The notes under the pieces are model-generated. The model made no database searches. It saw only the letters and a program-made list of their open reading frames with translations, and was not told the origin of the DNA. Position numbers and translations under genes: made by a program. This document shows positions 35,342 through 44,716 of a DNA stretch of 64,000 bases, in pieces (within the stretch, counting starts at the first letter, position 1; each line of letters begins with the position of its first letter). Origin of the DNA: Aquimarina atlantica (GTDB lineage Bacteria; Bacteroidota; Bacteroidia; Flavobacteriales; Flavobacteriaceae). The stretch lies in NCBI RefSeq assembly GCF_000626715.1, contig NZ_AQRA01000006.1, forward strand, positions 434,001 to 498,000, written 5' to 3'.

Positions 35342-37057
35342 ATGAAAACACATGTAGCTGTTGTAGTAATGGTGCTTTTTTGGGTCGTTTCTTATGGTCA
35401 AAAACCAATCATTAGTATTAATGCAACTATTGATAAAAACTTAAACCTTAATGGTATACTTAATCTTGAAATACCTCACATATCTGACACGCTTAAAATA
35501 TATAAGCTCTCAGCTGGTATGACTCCTACTGGAATGGCTACTATTAAAATTAATACTATTAGTAGCCAAGGAGAAAAGCTTCACTACAATGAAAATGATC
35601 AATGGATTAGTATACCAAATGTGCACAGAATAAAAAACGTAGCAATTCAATACGAATTAGACTTAAAAGCTATTTATGATTGGAGAAAAGAATTTGGATA
35701 TACCGTTTTTTCGGGAGGAAAAGAAAGATGCTGGTATCCCAATATATATATTAATAATAAGCATGATTTTCATAAAGATTTCAATGTTGTAATCGAACAT
35801 CCTAAGCGTTTAACACTTCTTACTTCTGGTACTTTAATTACTGAAGAAGTTAAGCAAGCTACTTCTGTAAGTTATTTTAAAGCCAAAAATGTACTGGATT
35901 ATGGTTTAAATGCAGGATGGGATTATGTTAATAAAACCATTAGTAACGGAGAAGTATCCTTATCTTATTTTTGTCCAAAAGCAAAAAAGGAGATATATAG
36001 AAATATTGCCAATACGGCCATGGAAGCTATTAATTGGTATACTGAAAAATATGGCTTTTTCCCTAAAAAAAGAATGGGACTAGCCATAGGGCACCCCAAG
36101 TGGAGAGGCGGTTTTCCTTCAGAAAACTTATTTTATATACACCAGGGGAATATAGAAAAATCATTTATTCAATGGATCACTTCACATGAGTTAGGACATT
36201 ATTATTGGGGGTTACATGTTTTATCAACAACCGATTTAAGCCCGTTGATGCTTGCCAATGGTATCTGGATAGATCATTTGTATTTATCTGAAGTGTACAA
36301 TAAATCATTTAATGAATTATGGAATTTATACTCACCTCAGGCTGCGATGATAGAGAAATATTTAGCGACTTGCCTTGCAAATTACGAACAAGAAATAGGT
36401 TTTGCAGATGCAGAACAAAATTTTGGATTCGATTATAATAGCAATGTTGCACATGCTAAAGCAGCCGTTGGTATATATTTAATATCTAATCTTATAGGAG
36501 AACAACAGTATTTAGAATTACAAAAAGAGTTATTAAAACATTTTGAAGGGAAACCGCTCTCTATCCAAGATTATATTTTGTTTTTAGAAGATAGAGGGCA
36601 CAGTTTTGTTAGAAAATTCATAACACAATGGTATCAGGATCATGCTATGATAGAATATGATTTTTATAAAATAAAAACGAAACAAAATGATCAAAATTGG
36701 GAGTATTCTTTTGAAATAAGAAAAAAAGGAACTGTTGATTATCCTATCGAAATTACTGTAGTAGATGAAAAAGGAAATGTGTATCAACACCTTACTAAAG
36801 CACAATCAAATAAAGAAGCAATAAAAGGGAACTCAAAATTTAAACCTATTGATTTTAAACTAGATGTAAATGGGAAAATTCCTATGTGGAATAGCGATAA
36901 TACAGCAATTCAAAGAGCATTTATTTTTGCTTTATATCGTGCAGGCAAATCTAAAATTGCAACCCAACTCGCAGAATCGTATTTAAAAAAACATACTAAT
37001 GATATACGATTACAAAAGCGTTTAAAAAGACATCTTACAATAATGATGAAAAACTAA
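35342..37057 (+). CDS. M1-like metallopeptidase family protein with altered zinc site
   Basis: 571 aa with signal peptide (VVVMVLFWVVSYGQ), an N-terminal beta domain, the M1-type substrate loop GGFPSENLF (variant of GAMEN), and SHELGHYYWG giving HExxH at residues 282-286. In M1 enzymes the third zinc ligand is the Glu of WLNEG about 19 residues later; here the equivalent text is LMLANGIW, with Asn in place of Glu. The enzyme may bind zinc differently, or be a non-catalytic binder. A short ATG-AAA-AAA-TGA frame overlaps the start codon at 35334. C-terminal part is a beta domain plus helical repeats. Confidence 0.8.
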   Translation: MKTHVAVVVMVLFWVVSYGQKPIISINATIDKNLNLNGILNLEIPHISDTLKIYKLSAGMTPTGMATIKINTISSQGEKLHYNENDQWISIPNVHRIKNVAIQYELDLKAIYDWRKEFGYTVFSGGKERCWYPNIYINNKHDFHKDFNVVIEHPKRLTLLTSGTLITEEVKQATSVSYFKAKNVLDYGLNAGWDYVNKTISNGEVSLSYFCPKAKKEIYRNIANTAMEAINWYTEKYGFFPKKRMGLAIGHPKWRGGFPSENLFYIHQGNIEKSFIQWITSHELGHYYWGLHVLSTTDLSPLMLANGIWIDHLYLSEVYNKSFNELWNLYSPQAAMIEKYLATCLANYEQEIGFADAEQNFGFDYNSNVAHAKAAVGIYLISNLIGEQQYLELQKELLKHFEGKPLSIQDYILFLEDRGHSFVRKFITQWYQDHAMIEYDFYKIKTKQNDQNWEYSFEIRKKGTVDYPIEITVVDEKGNVYQHLTKAQSNKEAIKGNSKFKPIDFKLDVNGKIPMWNSDNTAIQRAFIFALYRAGKSKIATQLAESYLKKHTNDIRLQKRLKRHLTIMMKN

Positions 37058-37076
37058 TTTATACACAATCACAATC

Positions 37077-37478
37077 ATGGAAAAACGAACAAAAGATAAT
37101 CCCTGGAAATTACAAACACCACCTCAATCTTCATCCTACGAAATGTATATTGATGAAAAAAATGGAGTAGAAATTATAGTCTGTACTGTAGGCAAAACGG
37201 TATTACATTACGATGCCCGAATTGTCAATGATCTATATGAGATGCTAAAAAAGCATAATGATTGGATACTATTGGGGAGTAAAGACGAAAAAGCCGAAGC
37301 CAAAGAAGGAACCGTCGAATATTGGGGGCGTTCTAAAGATAATCCTATTGGTGGATGGTATGGTTTAAAAAAAGGACTTAGAGGTCGTGTAGGCATGTAT
37401 ATTCCTCCATTATTAGAAGCATTAGGCCTTGCAGAAGTAGAACATAATAAACGCAATAATAAAATGAGAGCTATATAA
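37077..37478 (+). CDS. conserved hypothetical protein
   Basis: 133 aa, soluble, no signal peptide. It begins MEKRTKDNPWKLQTPPQSSSY, has a central DARIVNDLYEMLKKHNDWILLGSKDEKA, and a Gly/Trp-rich middle (EYWGRSKDNPIGGWYGLKKG) with basic C-terminus. I do not recognise the family. It starts 20 bases after the M1-like gene on the same strand, so probably cotranscribed. A 9-bp inverted repeat with wide spacing (GGTACAACA ... TGTTGTACC) follows at 37500-37576. Confidence 0.65.
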   Translation: MEKRTKDNPWKLQTPPQSSSYEMYIDEKNGVEIIVCTVGKTVLHYDARIVNDLYEMLKKHNDWILLGSKDEKAEAKEGTVEYWGRSKDNPIGGWYGLKKGLRGRVGMYIPPLLEALGLAEVEHNKRNNKMRAI

Positions 37479-37499
37479 GATACATTAATGAACATATAA

Positions 37500-37576
37500 G
37501 GTACAACAGCAATAAAACAAATAAAAATGTTTGAAAACTCTATCCAGTTTTTGTTAAGTTTATTTGGTGTTGTACC
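37500..37576. repeat. inverted repeat flanking the gap between convergent genes
   Basis: GGTACAACA at 37500-37508 is repeated in reverse complement at 37568-37576, enclosing 59 AT-rich bases between the convergent genes ending at 37478 and 37589. May be an extended transcription stop or a small mobile-element scar; nothing else is visible between the arms. Confidence 0.4.
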
Positions 37577-37588
37577 ATGTTTTATTTT

Positions 37589-38245
37589 TCATTTTATAAG
37601 ATCAAATAAATTACCGAATATTTGAATACCGTTATTAGTTTTTTCTTTTAATCTAAATTTTGATTGATGTCCATTCGCAATCAGAATACAATTCACACCT
37701 AATTGATTTGCAACCTCAAAATCGTGTATTGTATCCCCGATTAAAACCGTTTTGTCTATATCAATTGAATTATTTTGTATTAAGCTAATCCCTTTATCTA
37801 TTTTACTTTCGGCTTTGTGATTGTCCAGACCTTCGACTTGTTCGAATACTTCTTCGATTACGTAATGCTTAAGCAAGCTGATAACACTTTCTTTGTGAGC
37901 TGCAGTTAATATAAATTGTTTAATATTTTTGTTATTAAGTTCGTTCAAAATGCTCATTGCTCCGTTTTGAAGTTTACATTTATGAACGTTGGTTAGATAA
38001 TCAGACATAAACTTAGAGGTGAGCACCTCAAAAGATTCCTTTTCAAAGTCAATGCCAATTTTTTTATAGTAATCTGAAATCGGAAAACCAAACACTTCTC
38101 TGTAAGAATCAATATCTAACCTCCTGTTATTATGATTTAAAAGTAATTTGTTGACAATTTCAATACATAACCAACTATCATTTAGAAGAGTTCCGTTCCA
38201 ATCCCAAATGATGTTTTCGTAATGATATAAAATGCTATTCTTCAT
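37589..38245 (-). CDS. HAD-superfamily hydrolase (phosphoglycolate-phosphatase-like)
   Basis: 218 aa. Motif I is WDWNGTLLND (nucleophile first Asp, acid/base replaced pattern DxN rather than DxD), a helical cap, motif II ILTAAHKES, motif III Lys in QVEGLDNHKAESK and motif IV LIGDTIHDFEVA. DxN in motif I is seen in several Gph/pyrophosphatase-like members. Substrate unknown; a small phosphorylated metabolite. No obvious operon partner. Confidence 0.88.
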   Translation of the reverse strand: MKNSILYHYENIIWDWNGTLLNDSWLCIEIVNKLLLNHNNRRLDIDSYREVFGFPISDYYKKIGIDFEKESFEVLTSKFMSDYLTNVHKCKLQNGAMSILNELNNKNIKQFILTAAHKESVISLLKHYVIEEVFEQVEGLDNHKAESKIDKGISLIQNNSIDIDKTVLIGDTIHDFEVANQLGVNCILIANGHQSKFRLKEKTNNGIQIFGNLFDLIK

Positions 38246-38281
38246 ACTTTAAACAGATTTTTATTAGCTGTACATTGGTTA

Positions 38282-38926
38282 TTAAATAATTTTATAGAAT
38301 GCCAGGAGTATTGTTGCTTGCCTGATCGTAAAAAATAGGATTCCTATCACGTATGGTATATAGTTCTTACTATTTCTTTTATCTTTTATAATCAAACCTA
38401 ATAATAAAATACTTTTCAATACAAAACCAGCACTCATATTTTGCATAAACGAGAAATCTAACCAATGTATAAATATTCTCCCTATTGCAGGAAAAATAAA
38501 TACTAATGTAAGTACTATCATATAGCGCATATGAAGCTGCACTTTTTGTTTGTAATAAATAGCTAATACATAAAATAGAATTACAGAAATAATATCTGAT
38601 GTGGTAAGTATGGTTAAGGGTAAGTAGTTATATTGAATTTGTTTAAAAAATATAGGTATAAACGAAATAAGTATTAATATAAAAAGAACATAAGAAAACT
38701 TACCTAATAAACGATGGTAATAGTATTTTTTGGCTTTAATTAGCATGGGTTGAACGATAAATAAAATAATCCATATAGCAGACACTACAAAATGAAAATG
38801 AATTGTTATACCCGGATCTTTTTCAAAATTTGGAAATTGACTTAAATATGTTTTTAAAAAACCAATAATGGTAATTGGGACTAATGTAAGTAATAGCATC
38901 CCTAAATTTTTATATCCTTTTTCCAT
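38282..38926 (-). CDS. multi-pass membrane protein, DUF2306-like features
   Basis: 214 aa with about six or seven membrane segments. Points in common with the two DUF2306 neighbours: HRLLGK after the second segment (their HRWAGR, HKWIGR), and KVQLHMRYM before a late segment (their HSLWALRL and QHRQWALRL). An HFHFVV motif lies in segment 2. It may be a distant third member of that group. Conserved His in such places could ligate haem or metal, but no function is known. It lies directly upstream of the HAD gene, 36 bases apart. Confidence 0.65.
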   Translation of the reverse strand: MEKGYKNLGMLLLTLVPITIIGFLKTYLSQFPNFEKDPGITIHFHFVVSAIWIILFIVQPMLIKAKKYYYHRLLGKFSYVLFILILISFIPIFFKQIQYNYLPLTILTTSDIISVILFYVLAIYYKQKVQLHMRYMIVLTLVFIFPAIGRIFIHWLDFSFMQNMSAGFVLKSILLLGLIIKDKRNSKNYIPYVIGILFFTIRQATILLAFYKII

Positions 38927-39031
38927 TTATAAATTAGATTTGTTAGTTGTTATTCGATATACTTCTCGAATTTGAGAAAGCAATATTTACTTTTATTTAT
39001 TAGGTTATTAAAGTTTTACACGATACTTCAA

Positions 39032-39796
39032 CTACAAATTAAACTTTGGTAACCATATGTATTTGGTTGCGAATATAGTCCCAAGCATAGTGAAGATTGT
39101 GAAAAGTAAAATCAATAGCGCAACCGGATATTTGAGCAGTTTTTGTGGTTTACGGCGAGTAAAAAAATAGCATTCCAAAAAGACAAGCGGAACCAAATAA
39201 TTAGCATAAGAAATAAATATTGAAAACGCCTTAACCAAGCTACTTGGGAAATCCATAAAATAAAACCAACCATAGCCCAATCTAATATACCAAACACCAC
39301 TAGCCACCATAAATAAACGTAATGCCCAAAGAGAATGGATACTAATTTGATGTATACGAGCATAATGATAGGTTAAGATTGAAAAAATAATTATCAAAAC
39401 ACCTCCCAATGTAGTGCCAATATGTTCGATTAAACCAGCTTGTGGATTACCACGTACCCAAACCATATATAATCCAGCAAGACTTGTAATAACCACAGCA
39501 AACAAATAAATCCTTCCTGCCCAACGATGAAAGATGGGAAATTGATTGCGTATTTTTGGAACCAATTGAAGAGGCCCAAATCCTAAAATAAGTACAGAAA
39601 TAAAAATATGAGTGGCTACCGCATAATTCCCAACAGAGTCATTAGCTACATAACCTGTAACAAGTTGATTTCCACTCCAAGCTACTAAACCTTTTTGAAT
39701 AGCTGGAAAAATATAATAAAACAAAAGGTAAATTATGAATACCCATTGCCCTAATAATGTCGTTAAAAACCAAACTGAAATCGCTTTTTTAATCAT
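39032..39796 (-). CDS. DUF2306 family membrane protein
   Basis: 254 aa with about seven membrane segments and the DUF2306 signature: THIFISVLILGFGPLQLVPKIRNQFPIFHRWAGRIYL, then HSLWALRLFMVASGVWYIRLGYGW. A paralogue in the same orientation lies at 41782-42579 with an AraC sensor gene between them. Family function unknown; conserved His and Arg residues near the membrane faces suggest a cofactor or proton role. Confidence 0.88.
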   Translation of the reverse strand: MIKKAISVWFLTTLLGQWVFIIYLLFYYIFPAIQKGLVAWSGNQLVTGYVANDSVGNYAVATHIFISVLILGFGPLQLVPKIRNQFPIFHRWAGRIYLFAVVITSLAGLYMVWVRGNPQAGLIEHIGTTLGGVLIIIFSILTYHYARIHQISIHSLWALRLFMVASGVWYIRLGYGWFYFMDFPSSLVKAFSIFISYANYLVPLVFLECYFFTRRKPQKLLKYPVALLILLFTIFTMLGTIFATKYIWLPKFNL

Positions 39797-40035
39797 ACTT
39801 TTTTTTAAACACCTTGAAGACCAGTATTTCTAATCAAATAGGCAGTATGACTACAAAGCTAGTATGCATCTGTCAAAAAAATCTCAATTCTATTATAGAA
39901 GGTATACTGATTTATAAATCAAGAAATAAAAATGATGTATTTAGAGAAAAAAGAAATTAATGAGATAAATAGGAAGGAAGATCAATAACTTATAGCAGTA
40001 TTTTTTATAAACATCAGTTTACACTAATTTATTAA

Positions 40036-41709
40036 TCAAGCAGCCTTATTTTTATTTAACTTCTCCTTAATATAGTATGAAGGTGTTAATCCAGTATATT
40101 TCTTAAATGCATTATAAAAGGCCGAAGAAGAATTAAATCCAGATATATCTGCAATGTGTGCTATCGTATAATTGCAAAATTCTTTATCTTTTTCAATCCT
40201 GGCTAATACATAGTTTACTCTTAGTTCATTAATAAAATCGGTAAATTTCTTTTGGTAATGACTATTGATTGTATTAGAAAGATAAGTGGTATTAGTACTT
40301 AATATATTAGCTAGTTTAGAAAGAGTAAGTCCCTTGTCTAAAAATAATTCAGAATTCATCACTTCTTCAAGTAATTGAACCAGTTCTATATTCACTTCTT
40401 GTTCAGCTATACTATGTTTGTTTGTTGATTCTTTAGATTTTACCTTAGAACGTATGAGTTCTTGATTTTTGATAAATAGTATTTCATTTTGTTCTTTTTC
40501 TCGTTTATAAAACTGCCAAATAGCAAATGAAATAAGCAACAATAATGCAACCAGAAAAATTGCCAATAACAATTGATTTTTTTGTCGCTTATTCATTAAG
40601 GTTACACTTTCATTTTCTTGCTGCAATAATTTAATTTCTAAATCCTTTTTATTGGATTCATACTTTTCGACAATTTCAGCCACTGTTTTTTTATCTTGTA
40701 ATTGACGAGTAGAATCTGAGTGCCTTAAAAACTTATCAAAATAAAATTCACCATTCTTATTATCATTCAATCTGTAATACGACATAGATAATCTTTTATA
40801 AATGGTATCCAGGACTTCCATCCTCGAGTTGGGTAATGCTTTAAGGTAACTTTCTATTGCATCATGATATTGATTATTTTGAAAATATGCTGTTCCGATA
40901 TCTCTGTAAATCAATTGCTCTTTGCCTCCAAGATTCATTTTTCGAGCTTTAAAAAGAGCTTTTTCTGCATATTTTATTGCGTTTTTATAATCATTTTTTC
41001 GCGTGTACAAATAACTTAGCTGCTGATAAATAGTTGGAATAAAAAAATCAGCTTCATTTTTTGAAGCCAAATCTATGGCATTCATAAAGACATCATATGC
41101 CTGATCACGTTTAGAACTCAATTCAGCCATATTCATTTGAGTACTAATATACGTACAGACATCCTTGTAGCCCATATTACTATAGTTGTATTGCAATGCT
41201 TTTTGGTAATTTTCCATCGCCTGTGATTCTCTTTTCAATGTAAATTGAATCATTCCTAATCCGTTGTATACTCTTCCTATACTGACACTATCCTTAATTT
41301 TTTTGAAATATGAGATTGATTTCAGAAAAGCTTGACTTGATTTAATATAGTTTTTCTTATTGTATAGTGTATACCCTAAATATTTAAGTGTATTACCCAA
41401 TGTTTTATTGCTTAAAGAAATACTATCTAGAAGGTTGAGGTTTAGTAACCTTTCAGAAGCCGTATATTCACCTTGTACTAATTTTGCAGATGCCATAGCA
41501 ACACGAGCCTTAGCTGCTAATTGATTATTGTTTATAGAATTGGAAAGAAGATAGGCTCTATTGGCAAAAAAATAGGCCGAATTTGCATCTTTTGTCCAGC
41601 TTTTCTCAAAAAGCTTCAACAAAGAGTCGATCTCTTTTTCTTGTTGAGCGATACTGCTAAAGCTAACACAACATACAATTATATAGGTGATTAGAACATG
41701 TTTTTTCAT
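40036..41709 (-). CDS. TPR sensor/AraC-type regulator, membrane anchored
   Basis: About 557 aa from the ATG at 41709 (MKKHVLITYIIVCC). A signal-like segment ending SIAQQ, then tetratricopeptide repeats in the periplasm (residues about 40-330, e.g. SVSIGRVYNGLGMIQFTLKRESQAMENYQKAL), a coiled coil, one membrane segment (LLLAIFLVALLLLISFAIW), and a cytosolic AraC helix-turn-helix (LANILSTNTTYLSNTINSHY; IAHIADISGFNSSSAFYNAFKKYTGLTPSYY). This type couples outside signals to transcription in Bacteroidota. It lies between the two DUF2306 genes on the same strand, suggesting that they are its targets or signal partners. Confidence 0.88.
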   Translation of the reverse strand: MKKHVLITYIIVCCVSFSSIAQQEKEIDSLLKLFEKSWTKDANSAYFFANRAYLLSNSINNNQLAAKARVAMASAKLVQGEYTASERLLNLNLLDSISLSNKTLGNTLKYLGYTLYNKKNYIKSSQAFLKSISYFKKIKDSVSIGRVYNGLGMIQFTLKRESQAMENYQKALQYNYSNMGYKDVCTYISTQMNMAELSSKRDQAYDVFMNAIDLASKNEADFFIPTIYQQLSYLYTRKNDYKNAIKYAEKALFKARKMNLGGKEQLIYRDIGTAYFQNNQYHDAIESYLKALPNSRMEVLDTIYKRLSMSYYRLNDNKNGEFYFDKFLRHSDSTRQLQDKKTVAEIVEKYESNKKDLEIKLLQQENESVTLMNKRQKNQLLLAIFLVALLLLISFAIWQFYKREKEQNEILFIKNQELIRSKVKSKESTNKHSIAEQEVNIELVQLLEEVMNSELFLDKGLTLSKLANILSTNTTYLSNTINSHYQKKFTDFINELRVNYVLARIEKDKEFCNYTIAHIADISGFNSSSAFYNAFKKYTGLTPSYYIKEKLNKNKAA

Positions 41710-41781
41710 AAAGCATAGGATAACTTTCTTAATGTACAAAATTGGAATTGAAAGCAATACTTAAACTCTTATTCCTTTTCG

Positions 41782-42579
41782 TTATGTATTATTTATGATG
41801 CTCAATACTCTAGGCAACCACATTCCTTTAGTAGCTAGAAAAATACCAATCATCATATATAAAGTGACAGCAAACAAAAGTATAGATAACCTTTTTTCTG
41901 ATTTACGGCTTTTACTTTTCTTCACTTGTAAATAGAGTTCTAAAATAGCTAATGGAACTAGGTAAGAAGCAAAAGACCAATAATTGAAAAAATTATCAAC
42001 TTGAAAACTAAGTAAATCTTCTATAAAAAACCAGGTTCTATACCCGATACGTAAAAACCAAACACCACTTGCCACAATAAATAAGCGTAATGCCCATTGG
42101 CGATGCTGTTTTATTTTTCTTTGTAAAGCAAAATATAATGTTTGTAAGGCAAAAAAGATAATCAGAATTCCTTCAATGCTAATAGCTATATCTTGATAAA
42201 TACTTCCAAATGAAGGGCGTGGACGAGACCAGGTTAAATATACCCCTCCCAGACTTAAAATAAAGATTAGCGGTAAATAAATACGACCAATCCATTTGTG
42301 AAATCTTCTATAATCTCTCTGAATTTTAGGAATCAATTGTAATGGACCAGCAACAATAACAAAAATTGGGATAATAAGATGTGATGCTAATATTATATTA
42401 CCTGTAAAATCGCCATCTATATATCCATTAGGCATATGTTTACCTCCCATAGACCCCATACCATTTACCAAAATTTTATACCCATGATAAATAGCCACAT
42501 AAGCTGCAAAAACCCATTGACCTATGAGCATTACTATAAACCAAAAGATCGTGGTGTATTTTAGACTAAAAAAAATCAT
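41782..42579 (-). CDS. DUF2306 family membrane protein (second copy)
   Basis: 265 aa, about seven membrane segments, with LASHLIIPIFVIVAGPLQLIPKIQRDYRRFHKWIGRIYLP and KQHRQWALRLFIVASGVWFLRIGYRTWFF, closely paralleling the 39032-39796 product. Divergence between the two copies is large, so they are old paralogues. It starts the minus-strand block with the TPR/AraC gene 72 bases downstream. Function unknown. Confidence 0.87.
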   Translation of the reverse strand: MIFFSLKYTTIFWFIVMLIGQWVFAAYVAIYHGYKILVNGMGSMGGKHMPNGYIDGDFTGNIILASHLIIPIFVIVAGPLQLIPKIQRDYRRFHKWIGRIYLPLIFILSLGGVYLTWSRPRPSFGSIYQDIAISIEGILIIFFALQTLYFALQRKIKQHRQWALRLFIVASGVWFLRIGYRTWFFIEDLLSFQVDNFFNYWSFASYLVPLAILELYLQVKKSKSRKSEKRLSILLFAVTLYMMIGIFLATKGMWLPRVLSIINNT

Positions 42580-42949
42580 TATATAACATTTAGGAATGTT
42601 GCATAAATAACAAATGATTTTAAATACTACTATAGAAATCGATCTATTACATCTCCTGATTTATAAATTAAAAGAAATTACTATATAACCTTCCTGGTGA
42701 TAGTGTTTACGGGGATGCGAGTCTGATAAATTGATTCGACGAATTATTTGATAGTGATAAATTAATAGGGGGTATCATAGAAGTTTTAATGTGCATAAGA
42801 TTCACTTTACCCGGTGATGAGCTTAATATCTGTTATATCTATAACTTCGAATAAATGTACATCACTCGATCAAAGTAATCTGTATTTTATCAACTACAAT
42901 AAGAATTGTACCAACTTATAGAAAGTAAATTTCAGGAAATACGAGAATA
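42580..42949. other. intergenic region without a supported gene
   Basis: About 370 bases with stops in all frames. The promoter of the minus-strand DUF2306 gene is presumably at the left edge. I see no RNA gene, repeat or recognisable coding relic here, unlike the adjoining 42950-43673. Confidence 0.5.
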
Positions 42950-43570
42950 TTAAAGATTGTGTTTTTTTATAGCTTCTTTCCTCAAATCTACTGCCATTTC
43001 TCCTGTGTCAAGATGGTTTCATCCTGGTGGCTTGTATAGATATTTAATTTTATCTAGCCAGTTAGGAGCAGATTTCATATCATTAAATAAATCAACTCAC
43101 ATTTTTAACTGCGTTGATACTAGATTTTGACTGTCAATATCTCTATCCATAACACCATATACAGGTTTTTCTTGTGGGGTTTCTTCTTGATAGGTTCTAG
43201 ATAATATATCCCAAAAAGAAAACATGTTAGAATAATTAGTATCCAGATATAAGTGATTTATAGAATGATGTACTCTATATAAATGTGGAGTAATAAATAT
43301 TTTATCCATTATTGGAGTATGTTTGAAGTATTTGTCATTGGCATGTGTAAATACCTCATATATCCTTGCAATCATGTTAACGATATAAACTAACAAAGGA
43401 TGAAAACCAAAAACAGGCAACCAGATAATAATGCGCGGAGAGGAAATAAAATCAAAAAAAATCCTCTAATCGATACACTCATGTTCATATCTTCAGGAGT
43501 ATGATGAACTCCATGAATGCAAAAAAACCTTACATTATGCCCTGATAATGTATAAACCACCAAGATAAAT
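42950..43570 (-). pseudogene. broken sterol desaturase/fatty acid hydroxylase family gene
   Basis: Parts of one protein are readable in order on the minus strand. First CIHGVHHTPEDMNMSVSIRG (His box HxxHH), then after an 8-T run a frame shift to DFISSPRIIIWLPVFGFHP and an open 107-codon piece (43420-43097) with HRVHH-like YRVHHSINHLYLDTNYSN and MFSFWDILSRTY, a stop, then MKSAPNWLDKIKYLYKPPG, a TGA where the family has Trp (PPGW), and NHLDTGEMAVDLRKE. Thus there is at least one frameshift, two internal stops, and no N-terminal membrane half: the 5' part is cut off at about 43570, where a Crp relic begins. Clearly non-functional unless the homopolymer shift is a sequencing error, which would not explain the other lesions. 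Confidence 0.85.
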
Positions 43571-43673
43571 CAGATTACGTAGAATAGATCTTACAAGACA
43601 AGAAATAGCCAATTTAACTGGTATTAGGGCAGAAACTGTGATTTGTGCAAGTAAAAAAACAATGAGTGCATGA
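43569..43673 (+). pseudogene. relic of a Crp/Fnr regulator (C-terminal HTH only)
   Basis: The plus-strand frame after a stop at 43566 reads RLRRIDLTRQEIANLTG then IRAETVICASKKTMSA and a stop at 43671. LTRQEIANLTG-x-RxETVI is the recognition-helix region of Crp/Fnr winged helices. No cyclic-nucleotide domain is found upstream, because the desaturase relic begins there on the other strand. It is therefore a 34-codon remnant marking a deletion or recombination joint. Confidence 0.75.
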
Positions 43674-43721
43674 AGAAATATGTTATAAATTAAGTTCTTG
43701 TAAAAAAAGTAAATTTATAAG

Positions 43722-44666
43722 ATGCCTAGAAAAATCCTCTTTATAACTCCTCCAGGAGTTCATTTACTTGATATTAGTGGCCCTGCTCATATTTTTTATG
43801 AAGCCAAAGAGTATGATGCAGATATAGACTTGTTTTTTGTCAGTATTAATAAGGAAAATCGTACTTCAAGTAGTGCAGGGTTAAATTTTTATGATTTATT
43901 GCCATTCAATCAATTTGAACTGACAAATGAAGATTTCATTTTTATACCAGGAATTTATTTTCCGTCTCTTTTAGACACTAACTTTATTGATGATTGTAAG
44001 CCTTTTTTCGAATGGTTGAATGTTCAAAACAAAAAAGGAGTTAATATATGTTCTATATGCAATGCTACTTTTTTGCTTGCTGAATCAGGTATCCTATACA
44101 ATAAATCTTGTACGACTCATTGGAAAAGAATAGCAAAATTTAAAGAACGATACCCCAAAATCGAAATAAAGGATAATCGTTTGTTTGTCATTGATGGAAA
44201 TATATTCACAAGTGCGGGAATCACTTCGGGTATCGATTTGGCATTGTATATTCTCGAGCAAAAGTTCGGTACAAGTTTGGCTGTTGATGTTGCCAAAGAA
44301 GCTGTTATTTATTTTAGAAGAAGCGAATCTGATCCTCAATTGAGCATTTATCTCCAATATCGTAATCATTTAAATGAACGGATTCATAAGGTTCAAGAGT
44401 TTCTAATTGAGAATATAGGTAATCAATTCACCCATTTGGATATAGCCGAAAGCGTACATATGAGTGTTAGAAACCTCACTCGTTTATTTAAAAAAACGAC
44501 AGGGATTACCATACATCAATACACAGAAAAACTTCGCCTTGAAAAAGCATTAAACTTATTGGCAGAAAAGAATAAGGTTGAAATGGTAGCTTCAGAATGC
44601 GGTTTCAAAAGTGTAAGCCAATTACATAGTGTACTGCGAAAATATAAAAAAAACTATTTAAAATAA
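43722..44666 (+). CDS. GlxA-family regulator (DJ-1/PfpI plus AraC domain)
   Basis: 314 aa, cytosolic. The N-terminal DJ-1/PfpI domain (residues 1-190) has HLLDISGPAHIFYEA, the Cys-bearing elbow NICSICNATFLLAESG and FTSAGITSGIDLALYI; the C-terminus is an AraC double helix-turn-helix (THLDIAESVHMSVRNLTRLFKKTTGITIHQY; VEMVASECGFKSVSQLHSVLRKYKK). It is the first of four DJ-1-domain genes in a row, and the only one without a signal peptide, so it is the likely regulator of the three exported members. The 5' side is a gene graveyard (42950-43673). Confidence 0.92.
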   Translation: MPRKILFITPPGVHLLDISGPAHIFYEAKEYDADIDLFFVSINKENRTSSSAGLNFYDLLPFNQFELTNEDFIFIPGIYFPSLLDTNFIDDCKPFFEWLNVQNKKGVNICSICNATFLLAESGILYNKSCTTHWKRIAKFKERYPKIEIKDNRLFVIDGNIFTSAGITSGIDLALYILEQKFGTSLAVDVAKEAVIYFRRSESDPQLSIYLQYRNHLNERIHKVQEFLIENIGNQFTHLDIAESVHMSVRNLTRLFKKTTGITIHQYTEKLRLEKALNLLAEKNKVEMVASECGFKSVSQLHSVLRKYKKNYLK

Positions 44667-44716
44667 GTATATTTTTCTTTAACGTATATCAAATTTACAG
44701 GAACTTATGCTGTTCT

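Noticed and set aside
35334..35345. ATG AAA AAA TGA mini-frame overlapping the M1-like start
   Set aside because: Two-codon peptides are frequent by chance in A-rich leaders; noted only because it might influence initiation.
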